Part shown: in pieces, positions 1 through 8,095 of the stretch
Layout of the letters: the number at the start of each line of letters is the position of its first letter
Position numbering within the stretch: the first letter of the stretch is position 1
Source: CBDUBS01 sp965365445
Lineage (GTDB): Bacteria > Bacteroidota > Rhodothermia > Rhodothermales > DASSAV01
Assembly: GCA_965365445.1 (NCBI GenBank)
Contig: CBDUBS010000019.1
Location: 1-30,450 of the forward strand
Direction: 5' to 3'
DNA length: 30,450 nucleotides
The notes under the pieces: model-generated
What the model was told of the DNA's origin: nothing
Databases searched by the model: none
What the model saw: the letters and a program-made list of their open reading frames with translations, nothing else
Position numbers and translations under genes: made by a program

Positions 1-360
1 TTGGCGGTGTAAAACGAAAATGGCGCCGTGATCCCGCACCCATGCATCGTCGGTTGGAATCGTCCAGTACGTTACGTGGTCGTCCGGTGTGAAGGTCTGT
101 ATGGTCTGGCGCGCGTGCTCCCGGTGCTCAAAATCGTTCACGTTGATGAACACCTGCTCTCTTCCATGCAGCGCCTGCACGACCCGGGCCAGGGTGCGCT
201 CCGCCTGTTCCAGCTCCTCCGGCCACGTTTCGGTGTTGTGCGGCCAGGAGAGCCAGGTGGCCAGATGGGACTCCCACTCGGCCGGCATACGATAGCCGAG
301 TTGCGAAGGGGTAAGCTCCGCCGTATTCGGAGGAGAAAACAAAGAAGGAACGTGCTTCAT
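1..360 (-). CDS. aguA: Agmatine deiminase, N-terminal part (cut by window edge)
   Basis: Predicted agmatine deiminase of the peptidyl-arginine deiminase (PAD_porph) family, which converts agmatine to N-carbamoylputrescine in the cytoplasm. Only the first 120 residues lie in the window; the family is usually about 340-370 residues, so the catalytic Cys is outside. Seen here are the family's N-terminal block (RMPAEWE at 24-30, then TWLSWPH at 35-41) and DDAWVRDHG at 104-112, which carries substrate-binding acidic residues. The ATG at 360 lies 15 bp after the stop of the carbamoylputrescine amidase gene, which supplies the next enzyme of the same pathway, so the two are almost certainly co-transcribed. 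Family assignment is strong; substrate is inferred from the motif set and the neighbour. Confidence 0.9.
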   Translation of the reverse strand, partial: MKHVPSLFSPPNTAELTPSQLGYRMPAEWESHLATWLSWPHNTETWPEELEQAERTLARVVQALHGREQVFINVNDFEHREHARQTIQTFTPDDHVTYWTIPTDDAWVRDHGAIFVLHRQ

Positions 361-375
361 TTCCGGTGACTGCAC

Positions 376-1266
376 CTATTCATCCAGAAAACGTCGATCC
401 AGGCCGTCATACGCATCGATGCGGCGGTCTCGAAGAAAGGGCCACTCCGTCCGCCATGCGTCGATGCGGTCGAGGTCTGCATCGGCATACAATACCACTT
501 CTTCATCTACCGGCGCCCGCGCGAGGATGGAACCATCCGGAGCGGCCACAAAGCTTTGTCCCCAGAAATGAATGCCCTCGTTCTTAACGGGCCGGCCTTC
601 TATGGTAGCCGGTTCAAAACCCACCCGGTTGACGGCGGATACATAGCATCCGTTGGTTACGGCGTGGGAGCGTTGTACCATCTCCCATGCTTCGTGCTGC
701 ACGCCGCCGCGTTGCCGGCGTTCGGACGGCAGCCAGCCTATAGCCGTTGGATAGAACAGAATAGCCGCGCCCCTCAGGGCTGTGAGCCGCGCCGCTTCCG
801 GGTACCACTGATCCCAGCAAATGAGGGCGCCGATCCGTCCTCGACGCGTATCGAACGTACGAAACCCCAGATCGCCCGGCGCAAAGTAAAACTTCTCGTA
901 AAACTGAGGGTCGTCCGGAATATGCATTTTCCGGTATTTTCCAATGTACCCGTGTCGGCCGTCCAGTACGGCTACGGTGTTATGATACAGCCCTTCCGCT
1001 CGTTTCTCGAAAAGGCTGGCGATAACGGTAACATCGCGCTCCGCAGCGACCTCGTGAAGCCGGTTCGTAGTGGGTCCCGGAATGGTCTCGGCCAGGCGGA
1101 AATAGTCATGATATTCCTCCTGACAGAAATATCGGGTGCGGAATAGCTCCGGCAGACAAATTATGCCCGCCCCTCCGGCAGCCGCCTCTTCGATCATGTC
1201 CACGGCTCTTCCGACATTTGTCTCCGGGTCGTCGGAGCATTGCATCTGTATCAGGCCGATTTTCAT
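376..1266 (-). CDS. aguB: N-carbamoylputrescine amidase (nitrilase superfamily)
   Basis: Predicted cytoplasmic amidase that hydrolyses N-carbamoylputrescine to putrescine, CO2 and ammonia. The 296 residues match the usual family length. The nitrilase-superfamily catalytic triad is visible: Glu40 in CLPELF, Lys113 in YRKMHIPDD and Cys150 in LICWDQWYPE. The last motif and the RKMHIPDDP context are characteristic of plant and bacterial carbamoylputrescine amidases rather than of generic nitrilases. The start ATG at 1266 begins directly with the conserved first beta-strand (MKIGLIQMQ), so no other start is needed; no clear Shine-Dalgarno is seen. It sits 35 bp after the glutamine amidotransferase gene and 15 bp before aguA, giving the two-step arginine-decarboxylase-type route to putrescine. 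An arginine decarboxylase is not in the window. Confidence 0.93.
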   Translation of the reverse strand: MKIGLIQMQCSDDPETNVGRAVDMIEEAAAGGAGIICLPELFRTRYFCQEEYHDYFRLAETIPGPTTNRLHEVAAERDVTVIASLFEKRAEGLYHNTVAVLDGRHGYIGKYRKMHIPDDPQFYEKFYFAPGDLGFRTFDTRRGRIGALICWDQWYPEAARLTALRGAAILFYPTAIGWLPSERRQRGGVQHEAWEMVQRSHAVTNGCYVSAVNRVGFEPATIEGRPVKNEGIHFWGQSFVAAPDGSILARAPVDEEVVLYADADLDRIDAWRTEWPFLRDRRIDAYDGLDRRFLDE

Positions 1267-1301
1267 TTGCTAATCGTGTTGGGTTGGAAGCCGCCCCGAG
1301 G

Positions 1302-2057
1302 TCATGCCGTCCTGCATCCTACATACAGGACGATAAATTCCCGCAAAAGATGATCGACTTCGGTCGTTTCGAGCAGCCCATGCAGAATCGTTTCGAAATG
1401 TTCGTCCGACCCGATTTCTGAATAGTATTCCCGATACGCCTCCAATCGTTCGCGGGTTCGGGCGGCGTTTAGCTCGCTGTGGAATTGCGTGCCGAAAAGG
1501 GGACGGCCTCGCATACGGAATGCCTGATTAGGCTGCGAATCGTTATACGCCAGTTCAACCGATCCGGGTGGGAGCTTAACGACCCGGTCATGATGTCCCA
1601 TGTTGACGTTGAAGGTGTCGGGGAGCGTGGAGAACAGTTCGTCCCGGCGTCCGGCATCGGTCAGGGTTACCGTGCCGCCGCCCAATTCAGCCCGGCGGCT
1701 GTCGTGGATAACCGTGCCCCCGAGCGCTCGCGCGATGACCTGATGGCCCCAACAGGACCCGAATGTCGGTACACTGTTGGCGTACAACATCCGGACGAAA
1801 TCAAGCAAGGCAGGCGTCCATGGATATTCTTCTACTGCGGAGTATTCTCCGGCCCCGCCAATCAGGACGGCTTCCACCCCGGCGGGCAGGCAGGGTGAAA
1901 GGGGGGTATGCACCAGGTTTACCGCCACGATCTGGTCGGAGGCCAGCTCTGTCCGCTCCAGGAAACATTCCAGTTCCTGGCGCTCGATGTGCGGCGTGTT
2001 GCGGGCCTGTATGAGCAGAACCCGGGCCGACGTCTCGGTAGACAACTCAGGCGGCAT
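1302..2057 (-). CDS. Class I glutamine amidotransferase (GMP-synthase-type GATase domain), stand-alone
   Basis: A 251-residue stand-alone class I glutamine amidotransferase domain. The nucleophile is Cys102 in the elbow FGSCWGHQ, and His193 and Glu195 in GTQFHSE complete the triad; an oxyanion-type IGGAGEYS loop precedes them. Such domains release ammonia from glutamine, or hydrolyse gamma-glutamyl compounds, but no synthetase partner is fused or adjacent. I chose the ATG at 2057 because the in-frame extension to 2192 would run into maf and has no family-like sequence. It lies 55 bp after maf and 35 bp before aguB. Placement in a putrescine operon raises the possibility of a gamma-glutamyl-amine substrate (as for PuuD), but the sequence looks closer to the GuaA/COG0518 group than to PuuD. 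The exact substrate is unknown. Confidence 0.85.
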   Translation of the reverse strand: MPPELSTETSARVLLIQARNTPHIERQELECFLERTELASDQIVAVNLVHTPLSPCLPAGVEAVLIGGAGEYSAVEEYPWTPALLDFVRMLYANSVPTFGSCWGHQVIARALGGTVIHDSRRAELGGGTVTLTDAGRRDELFSTLPDTFNVNMGHHDRVVKLPPGSVELAYNDSQPNQAFRMRGRPLFGTQFHSELNAARTRERLEAYREYYSEIGSDEHFETILHGLLETTEVDHLLREFIVLYVGCRTA

Positions 2058-2112
2058 AAGCAAGGTGGTGCGCCGGCGGATAAGCTCGCGCGCGATGAAC
2101 GTGGGGAATGCC

Positions 2113-2715
2113 TCAACCGGCAACGGGATCGAACAGGTCCGAGAACTCTTCCCGGAGCAGGCAATACAACCGATGCAGGGGCAATCCCACAACGTTGTAA
2201 TAGTCGCCGTTGATCCGGGAAATGAACAAAGCGCCGCGGTCGTCCTGAATACCGTAGGCGCCGGCTTTATCGAGCGGGGAGCCGGTTGCTACATAGGCCT
2301 GTATCTCCTCCGGGGTCATCCGGCAAAACGTCACTTCGGTCGCCACCGACGCGGTTACGTCGCGCCCGGTGGCAGGATGCAGAAGGGCTATTCCCGTATA
2401 CACGGTATGGGTTTTCCCGCTCAACCGCCCCAGCATCCGACAGGCCTCGGATTCGGTTTGCGGTTTACCCAGGATATCGTTTTCCAGCACCACGATCGTA
2501 TCGGCTCCGAGTGTGAGCGCCTCCGGGTGCTCGGCTGCTACCGATTCGGCCTTTTGTCTGGCGAGTTGCTTTACGACTAGGTCCGGGGAGAGCCCTTCGG
2601 GGATGATTTCGTCGATGTGGCTCGCCTTCACCGCAAAGGTAAAACCGATCTGCCGGAGGAGATGCCGCCGACGGGGTGAAGCGGATGCCAGAATGAAGGG
2701 CACGAATAATTGCAT
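2113..2715 (-). CDS. maf: Maf-family nucleoside triphosphate pyrophosphatase (dTTP/UTP type)
   Basis: Predicted Maf nucleotide pyrophosphatase of the YhdE type, which hydrolyses dTTP, UTP and some modified pyrimidine nucleotides to monophosphates, a house-cleaning role in the cytoplasm. With the start at 2715 the protein is 200 residues, normal for Maf. It begins with the phosphate-binding motif LASASPRR, followed by GADTIV, a KP motif and DKAGAYGIQ; the last is typical of YhdE-type and not YceF-type Maf proteins. An upstream in-frame ATG at 2739 would add eight residues without homology; neither start has an obvious ribosome binding site. It appears to be the first gene of a four-gene minus-strand operon with the amidotransferase, aguB and aguA, and it diverges from the ParA gene. 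Confidence 0.92.
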   Translation of the reverse strand: MQLFVPFILASASPRRRHLLRQIGFTFAVKASHIDEIIPEGLSPDLVVKQLARQKAESVAAEHPEALTLGADTIVVLENDILGKPQTESEACRMLGRLSGKTHTVYTGIALLHPATGRDVTASVATEVTFCRMTPEEIQAYVATGSPLDKAGAYGIQDDRGALFISRINGDYYNVVGLPLHRLYCLLREEFSDLFDPVAG

Positions 2716-3011
2716 ACCGGTTGAATGTCTGGTGTACATATTCCGGCGGAAGATAGGAAAGGATATACCGGAATGCCGCCGGTTGGTCCAGGAGGTAACG
2801 TCGTCAGGGGTGCAATTTTTAGGGCCAGATGCCGTATTTTCGCCGCTCGTGCGGGATCCGCCGCAGCAGGAAACACAGTTTGGGTAGGAATCACCTACCT
2901 GAATAGAGGTCGGCAGGAGACTATCGGCCGGTCATTTCGGCCTATTTGACTGCGAGCACAAAAAAAGAGTATTTTCAAGCGTTTTATTTGCCCGAAAATC
3001 AGGTATTTGTC
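2716..3011. other. Divergent intergenic region between maf and the ParA-like gene
   Basis: A 296-bp region with no convincing gene. It contains two small perfect dyads: GGTAGG-5 nt-CCTACC (2883-2899) and GGCCG-7 nt-CGGCC (2926-2942), followed by an A-rich stretch and a promoter-like element just before the ParA gene. Short open frames on both strands here have no recognisable content. Transcripts must leave in both directions, so regulatory sequence is expected, but no specific binding protein can be named. Confidence 0.5.
2946..2975 (+). promoter_or_regulatory. Candidate promoter for the ParA-acylase operon
   Basis: TTGACT (2946-2951) and TATTTT (2970-2975) are separated by 18 bp and resemble sigma-70 -35 and -10 boxes, 37 bp before the chosen start of the ParA gene. 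Bacteroidota-type promoters use a different -7 motif, so the match is only suggestive if the host belongs there. Confidence 0.35.
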
Positions 3012-3833
3012 ATGGTCGCCCTTTCCATCACCAACCACAAAGGCGGTACCGGTAAAACCACGTCGGCCGTTCACATATCGGCAGCCCTGGGATTGAGCGG
3101 CCATCGCGTACTCCTCATCGACCTGGATCCACAAGGATTTTTAACCCGAACGCTCGGCTGCCCTGAACCTCCGGAGGAAGAATCCTCCCTCATGCTGTTC
3201 GACCCGAACGTGGACCTCCGTCAGGTCAAGGTGGTTCAGATGAAAGGGTTCAACTTGCTTCCTTCATCCAGCGGCCTAACCCGGGTCATGCGCAGGCTGA
3301 ATAAGCCCACCGATGTATTCTGGGTAAAGGAGGCCATGCAGCAGGGGCTGGATTATGATCTGGTCATGTTCGACACGGCGGCGGCGGTCACGGTGTTCAG
3401 TCTGAACGCACTCGTGGCGAGCCGGCATGTACTCATACCGGTGACCCCGGAGTACCAGCCCGTAATCGGAGCCGAGCAAACATTCCATACGGTTCGGTTG
3501 GTCCAGGATAAGCTAAACCCGGATCTGACGGCTCCCATTTTTCTGTGCACCCAGGTGGATGCACGTAAGCGCACGCATCAGGCTTACCGGAAGTACTTGC
3601 AGAAGCATTACGGCGATGCCGTCATGAAGACGATCATCCGAACGAATGCAGCGCTCTCCGTGACGTATTCCGACGGCACCACGACCTTCGATCATGATCC
3701 GTACTCGCGAGGGGCCCGGGATTATGCCAACGCTACGGATGAACTCCTGCACCTCATCCGGCGGAGCGAGACGTCGCCGGCTTCGGCCACTGTCCCGCCG
3801 GAAGTGCAAGCCGAAACCGTTGTACAGGCCTGA
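3012..3833 (+). CDS. ParA/MinD-like P-loop ATPase, orphan
   Basis: A 273-residue ParA-family ATPase. The deviant Walker A motif NHKGGTGKTT (residues 8-17, signature Lys10 and P-loop Lys15) and the switch region LIDLDPQGFLT are clear, as is the LNALVASRHVLIPVTPEY block. Such proteins form ATP-dependent dimers on DNA or membranes to segregate DNA or position protein complexes. The Walker A' strand reads FDTAAAV where most ParA proteins have D-x-P-P-S. I chose the ATG at 3012, which starts immediately before the first beta-strand; the longer frame from a TTG at 2946 would overlap the promoter-like element. No ParB or parS-like repeats accompany it, so it is probably not the main chromosome partition gene. 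Two bases separate its stop from the ATG of the acylase gene, implying translational coupling. Confidence 0.88.
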   Translation: MVALSITNHKGGTGKTTSAVHISAALGLSGHRVLLIDLDPQGFLTRTLGCPEPPEEESSLMLFDPNVDLRQVKVVQMKGFNLLPSSSGLTRVMRRLNKPTDVFWVKEAMQQGLDYDLVMFDTAAAVTVFSLNALVASRHVLIPVTPEYQPVIGAEQTFHTVRLVQDKLNPDLTAPIFLCTQVDARKRTHQAYRKYLQKHYGDAVMKTIIRTNAALSVTYSDGTTTFDHDPYSRGARDYANATDELLHLIRRSETSPASATVPPEVQAETVVQA

Positions 3834-3835
3834 TA

Positions 3836-6406
3836 ATGAGCGAAGTCCCTGAACCGGGTACCGGAAGGTCGCGAGGTCGGTCGGGTTTGTGGTTGCTTCT
3901 GCTCGCAGTTCCCCTTGCGGCGGGTTCGCTGTACGTTTTATCGGCGCCTGCGGGCCCGCTTTCACCCCCGGGAGAATTGCTCGATCCGGTAGATGGACTC
4001 TATGCCAGCGCCCGGGCCGCAGGCTACACGGCCGAGGAGTTAGTAGCCATCCCTCAGTTGGCGCAGCCCGTAACGGTAATCCGGGATGAGCGAGGCGTGC
4101 CGCACATATTTGCCGCGTCGGACCGAGACGCCGTCATCACGCTCGGATACGTAGTGGCGCAGGATCGTTTGTTTCAGATCGATTTCCTGTCGCGTGTTGG
4201 TTCCGGAAGGCTATCCGAGGTGCTGGGGCCGTCCGCCGTCGAGATGGACCGCTTCCTTCGGCAGACCGGCATGGAACGGGGGGTGCATCGCAACCTGGAG
4301 CGGCTGAACCGGGAGGGCGGGATCGAAAAAGACCTGGCGCAGTGGTACGGAATAGGCGTCAATGCCTGGATATCACAGCTCGAGGCAGCGGACCTGCCCT
4401 TTGAAATGCGCCTGTTGGGGTACGAACCGCAACCGTATACGGTTACTACGGCGCTTCGGGTGCTGCAATACATGACTCTGGACCTGACCTTTCGTACGGA
4501 TGAGCCGGCGCTCGACGCCGTTCGCAAGAAACTGGATCCCGGAGAGCGTAGCCGGCTGTATCCCTCGCAGTCCTGGCTGTACCGGCCCATTATCCCGTTA
4601 TTGCCCGGCGAACCCGTGGGCGGGATGATCAATGGACCGGTCTACGGCTCTTCGTTGCGGGAATCCGTGGCCGCGAAGGGGATTGCAGCCGGTACGCCCC
4701 TGGAGGAATGGCTGAATGGAACCATTGCCGAAGGATATCTCCATGGAAAGGGTTCGAACAATTGGGCCGTTCATGGAAACCGCTCGTCTACCGGCGCTCC
4801 CATTCTGGCGGGAGACATGCACCTGCGCCTCACGCTGCCGGCTATCTGGTACGAAGCCCATATCGTGACGCCTACGATAAATGCCTATGGCGTCACGATC
4901 CCTGGTGCGCCGATTCTCGTCGAGGCTTACAACGACTTCGTCGGTTGGGCTTTTACCAACACCGGGCTCGATCAGGTGGACCATTACGCACTGGAAATAG
5001 ACTCCTCGGCTTCCCGGTACCGGTATAACGATACATGGCGTGCATTTGAAACGAAGCTGGACACCATTTACGTCAAGGGCGCCGAACCCGTTGTGGATAC
5101 GTTATATGCGTCCCACTGGGGGCCTGCTCTCGTAGGGCAGGAAAGAGCCATAGCCATACGGTGGGTGGGTCATGAAACGAGCCGGACGCTCCGCGCCCTG
5201 TGGGAAATGATCCATGCGGTTGACCTGGCATCCTTTGACCGGGCCACCCGATTCTGGGATACGCCCAGTCAGAACATACTGGCGGCGGATATCTACGGAA
5301 ACATAGCCATCAGGGCAACGGGCTATCTACCGATCCGGGCAGGCAAAACGGGCGCCGGATTGCTCGACGGGTCGTCCGATAGCGACGCATGGGTAGGGCG
5401 TATTCCATTTGACGAGCTGCCGCACGCCCGTAATCCCGAGATCGGCTATCTGACCTCTACCAATCAGCAGCCCATCGGAGCAGGATATCCTTACTATTTG
5501 AAAGGAGACTGGCAGGATAGCTACCGGTCTCTTCGCATCGATCAACTGTTGGGAAGCAAGCCGCGACATAGCGTAGAGGACGTCATCAGGTATCAGTCCG
5601 ACGTTCACGCAGTGCAGCGGGATCTGTTCGTCCCCCTTCTGGATACCCTGAGCGGTCTATCGGAGCGGGCCGACACACTGCGCAGCCTGCTCGTCCGCTG
5701 GAACGGGGAGACGGCGACTGATCTTCCGCAGCCGCTCATTCTGGACGAGTTTCTTTCCACTCTGGAACGCAACGTATGGGATGAGGAAGTATTCGGTCAA
5801 CCCGTCCATCTGCTTACATACGATCAGTCACGTCGTACGGTAGGTCGGAGCATTCTAAAAACTTCCCCACCCCGGCCAAACCAGACCGACCTCTATCGGC
5901 TCCTGATCGAACATCCGGAATCCGGATGGTTCGACCGGGTTTCTACTCCGGTACGCGAGCACGCCGGAGATATATTGCGTCAGTCTTTGGAGGAAACGGC
6001 GGACTCCCTCTGGATCAGGTATGGAGAGAAAATAGACGACTGGCAGTGGGGCAAGCACCATCGGATCGAATTCCGCCACTTGCTGCAGTCCGATGCAACC
6101 CGGGCCCTTTCGCGCGGTCCTTTTCCGTATCCCGGCTTCGAAGGTACGCTGTCGCCCGCAGGCAGCCGGCTCACGCATCACAGTGCGAGCTGGCGGATGG
6201 TGGTCGATTTCTCGAAACGACCTCCGCAGGGTTTTGGAGTGTATCCCGGCGGCCAGAGCGGGAATCCGTTCAGTCCGTTGTACGATAGCCACCTGTCCCG
6301 GTATCTTTCGTTTACGCTTTTCGACCTGCACAAGCCCGTGTCGCCTTCCGACCTCGACCCCGAAAACGTGCTCTCCACACTTCGGTTGATCCCCGGCGGA
6401 CGTTGA
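3836..6406 (+). CDS. Penicillin acylase family Ntn hydrolase (S45), membrane-anchored
   Basis: An 856-residue precursor of the penicillin acylase (S45) family, N-terminal-nucleophile hydrolases that cleave amide bonds in beta-lactams, acyl-homoserine lactones or related acyl amides. Residues 17-36 form a hydrophobic segment acting as signal or anchor, so the enzyme is probably periplasmic. The alpha-chain motif IRDERGVPHIFA (82-93) is followed by the autoprocessing site G306-S307-N-N-W; Ser307 would become the free N-terminal nucleophile of the beta chain. The oxyanion-type Asn366 (AYNDFVGWAF) and the WGKHH block at 738-742 are also typical. Length fits the family. Its natural substrate cannot be told; quorum-signal or peptide-like amides are possible. 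It overlaps functionally with the ParA gene through a 2-bp gap, and the symporter follows after 60 bp. Confidence 0.92.
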   Translation: MSEVPEPGTGRSRGRSGLWLLLLAVPLAAGSLYVLSAPAGPLSPPGELLDPVDGLYASARAAGYTAEELVAIPQLAQPVTVIRDERGVPHIFAASDRDAVITLGYVVAQDRLFQIDFLSRVGSGRLSEVLGPSAVEMDRFLRQTGMERGVHRNLERLNREGGIEKDLAQWYGIGVNAWISQLEAADLPFEMRLLGYEPQPYTVTTALRVLQYMTLDLTFRTDEPALDAVRKKLDPGERSRLYPSQSWLYRPIIPLLPGEPVGGMINGPVYGSSLRESVAAKGIAAGTPLEEWLNGTIAEGYLHGKGSNNWAVHGNRSSTGAPILAGDMHLRLTLPAIWYEAHIVTPTINAYGVTIPGAPILVEAYNDFVGWAFTNTGLDQVDHYALEIDSSASRYRYNDTWRAFETKLDTIYVKGAEPVVDTLYASHWGPALVGQERAIAIRWVGHETSRTLRALWEMIHAVDLASFDRATRFWDTPSQNILAADIYGNIAIRATGYLPIRAGKTGAGLLDGSSDSDAWVGRIPFDELPHARNPEIGYLTSTNQQPIGAGYPYYLKGDWQDSYRSLRIDQLLGSKPRHSVEDVIRYQSDVHAVQRDLFVPLLDTLSGLSERADTLRSLLVRWNGETATDLPQPLILDEFLSTLERNVWDEEVFGQPVHLLTYDQSRRTVGRSILKTSPPRPNQTDLYRLLIEHPESGWFDRVSTPVREHAGDILRQSLEETADSLWIRYGEKIDDWQWGKHHRIEFRHLLQSDATRALSRGPFPYPGFEGTLSPAGSRLTHHSASWRMVVDFSKRPPQGFGVYPGGQSGNPFSPLYDSHLSRYLSFTLFDLHKPVSPSDLDPENVLSTLRLIPGGR

Positions 6407-6466
6407 CGTGTTTTTTGCGGTGTCGCAGACGCCGGATTTCATTCCCGGCAATCCAACCGAAACGAA

Positions 6467-7966
6467 ATGTCCAGAACGAGAGAACACCAATTTTCGTCCC
6501 GGCTGGGCCTGCTCCTGAGCGTTCTCGGTATTGCCGTAGGAACGGGCAACATCTGGCGTTTCCCGAGGATTGCAGCACAGAACGGAGGTAACGAGGGCGC
6601 CGGGGCATTCCTGATTTCCTGGATCATTTTCCTTTTCATCTGGAGCATTCCTCTGATCATCGCCGAGTATGCGTTGGGCCGCAAGGGTCGTATGGGCGTC
6701 GTCGGCTCGTTCGTTCGCAGCGCCGGCGAACGATTTGCATGGGCCGGGGCCTTCGTCGGCCTGGTAGCGACGTGCATCATGTTCTACTACTCGGTTGTCA
6801 CGGGCTGGTGCTTTTATTACTTCATAGCGGTAGCCACGAGCGCCCTTCCTCAGTCCACTGAAGCTTCGCAAGCCCTGTGGACCGGGTTTCAGGATGGATG
6901 GGGGCCGCTCGGGTTTCACGCGCTGGCCGTCGGTATGGGAGCCGTCGTTATTCTCAGAGGGGTGCGGTCCATCGAGCGCGTAAGCTTCGTTCTAATCCCG
7001 GCCCTGTTCGTTATCATTCTCGTATCGCTCGTCCGCACACTGACGCTTGAAGGCGCGGCCGACGGCATCGCATTCCTTTTTACCCCGCAGTGGAATCTGC
7101 TGTTAAAGCCGCAGACGTGGCTTGAAGCGCTCACGCAGAATGCGTGGGATACGGGAGCCGGCTGGGGGCTCATCCTGACTTACGGCGCCTATATGCAGCC
7201 GAAGCACGGAATCGTGAAGAACGCTTTCATGACCGGCATCGGCAACAACACCGTATCGATCCTGGCCGCCGTCATTCTCTTCGGCACCGTTTTCGCCGTT
7301 CTCGGCGCCGAAATGCCCAAAGAGGATGTACTGGGAGTTATGCGGGATAGCGGCCCTGCTTCCACCGGGCTCACATTCATATGGATGCCCCTTTTGTTTG
7401 CCCGGATGCCGTTCGGCGCCTTTCTGGCTGCTCTGTTCTTTCTGGGCCTCTCCTTCGCAGCGTTTACGTCGCTCATCTCGATGATCGAACTGGCCGTTCG
7501 CGTCGTCGTCGATCTGGGGGCGCCCCGATGGAAGGCCGTCATCGGGGTTGCGACAGGGGGATTCGTGCTGGGAATGCCGTCGGCGATGGACCTGAATGTT
7601 CTCGGCAATCAGGATTTCGTCTGGGGGGTGGCGCTGATGCTCTCGGGAGCTCTCGTAGCGTTTGCCGTCATTCGGAACGGAGTTGGTCGATTCAGAAAAG
7701 AGGTCGTGAATAAGGCAAAAGGTGACTGGCATGCCGGCATCCTCTGGGAAGTACTGATCCGTTGGGCCGTCCCATTGCAAGCGCTCATCCTGATGATCTG
7801 GTGGTTATACCTCTCGGCAACCGTGTATGCACCGACGACCTGGTACGATCCGCTGGATCCGTATAGTGTCATGACCTGTCTCGTGCAATGGGGTTTAGCC
7901 CTTTTAGCGGTCTTGCTGCTGAACCGATGGTTGGTTGCCGGAATGCGCCGAGCGCATACCTTGTAA
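6467..7966 (+). CDS. SNF-family sodium-dependent transporter
   Basis: A 499-residue inner-membrane symporter of the neurotransmitter:sodium symporter (SNF, LeuT-fold) family, expected to import an amino acid or amine with Na+. The diagnostic unwound TM1 motif GIAVGTGNIWRFP lies at 21-33, and about twelve hydrophobic segments follow to residue 490. TM6 reads QNAWDTGAGWG (224-234), where LeuT-type proteins usually have a Phe/Ser-rich segment; TM6 lines the substrate site, so the substrate may differ. The start at 6467 gives a short basic N-terminus directly before TM1. It follows the acylase gene by 60 bp on the same strand, which would fit uptake of an amino product released by that enzyme, an inference only. 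Confidence 0.93.
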   Translation: MSRTREHQFSSRLGLLLSVLGIAVGTGNIWRFPRIAAQNGGNEGAGAFLISWIIFLFIWSIPLIIAEYALGRKGRMGVVGSFVRSAGERFAWAGAFVGLVATCIMFYYSVVTGWCFYYFIAVATSALPQSTEASQALWTGFQDGWGPLGFHALAVGMGAVVILRGVRSIERVSFVLIPALFVIILVSLVRTLTLEGAADGIAFLFTPQWNLLLKPQTWLEALTQNAWDTGAGWGLILTYGAYMQPKHGIVKNAFMTGIGNNTVSILAAVILFGTVFAVLGAEMPKEDVLGVMRDSGPASTGLTFIWMPLLFARMPFGAFLAALFFLGLSFAAFTSLISMIELAVRVVVDLGAPRWKAVIGVATGGFVLGMPSAMDLNVLGNQDFVWGVALMLSGALVAFAVIRNGVGRFRKEVVNKAKGDWHAGILWEVLIRWAVPLQALILMIWWLYLSATVYAPTTWYDPLDPYSVMTCLVQWGLALLAVLLLNRWLVAGMRRAHTL

Positions 7967-7985
7967 CATATGCATTACGAAACGG

Positions 7986-8018
7986 CAGGCGGCCGGGCCT
8001 GGAACGAATTTAGTTTTT
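7986..8018 (+). terminator. Weak terminator-like hairpin after the symporter gene
   Basis: CAGGC (7986-7990), a 6-nt GC-rich loop and GCCTG (7997-8001) form a perfect 5-bp stem 19 bp after the stop codon. A TAGTTTTTA stretch follows after about 10 nt, farther than in a textbook intrinsic terminator. Confidence 0.3.
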
Positions 8019-8052
8019 ACGGCTTCCAAAAGGATGCGGTTTGGTTCGATCA

Positions 8053-8071
8053 TTGCATCGTGTGAATGCAA
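8053..8071. promoter_or_regulatory. Inverted repeat upstream of the redoxin gene
   Basis: TTGCAT (8053-8058), 7 nt, ATGCAA (8066-8071) is a perfect 6-bp dyad with a centre about 33 bp before the redoxin start. Its placement suits an operator, but no regulator is identifiable. Confidence 0.3.
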
Positions 8072-8095
8072 AGAAGGCATCGGACATATTACGGA

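Noticed and set aside
2058..2192. In-frame N-terminal extension of the amidotransferase
   Set aside because: It overlaps the 3' end of maf and adds 45 residues with no similarity to the family; the ATG at 2057 is preferred.
1777..2580. A 267-codon plus-strand open frame opposite maf and the amidotransferase
   Set aside because: It spans two supported genes on the other strand and shows no domain.
2725..2949. Small plus-strand frame (74 codons) between maf and ParA
   Set aside because: No recognisable content, no ribosome site, and it overlaps the likely regulatory region and the start of maf.
5855..6919. A 354-codon minus-strand open frame across acylase and symporter genes
   Set aside because: It crosses two well-supported plus-strand genes, lacks any recognisable domain and has the Arg/Gly/Pro-rich look of a shadow.
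7103..7780. A 225-codon minus-strand open frame inside the symporter gene
   Set aside because: It is opposite conserved membrane segments; its polar His/Glu/Arg-rich product is the expected complement of hydrophobic codons.
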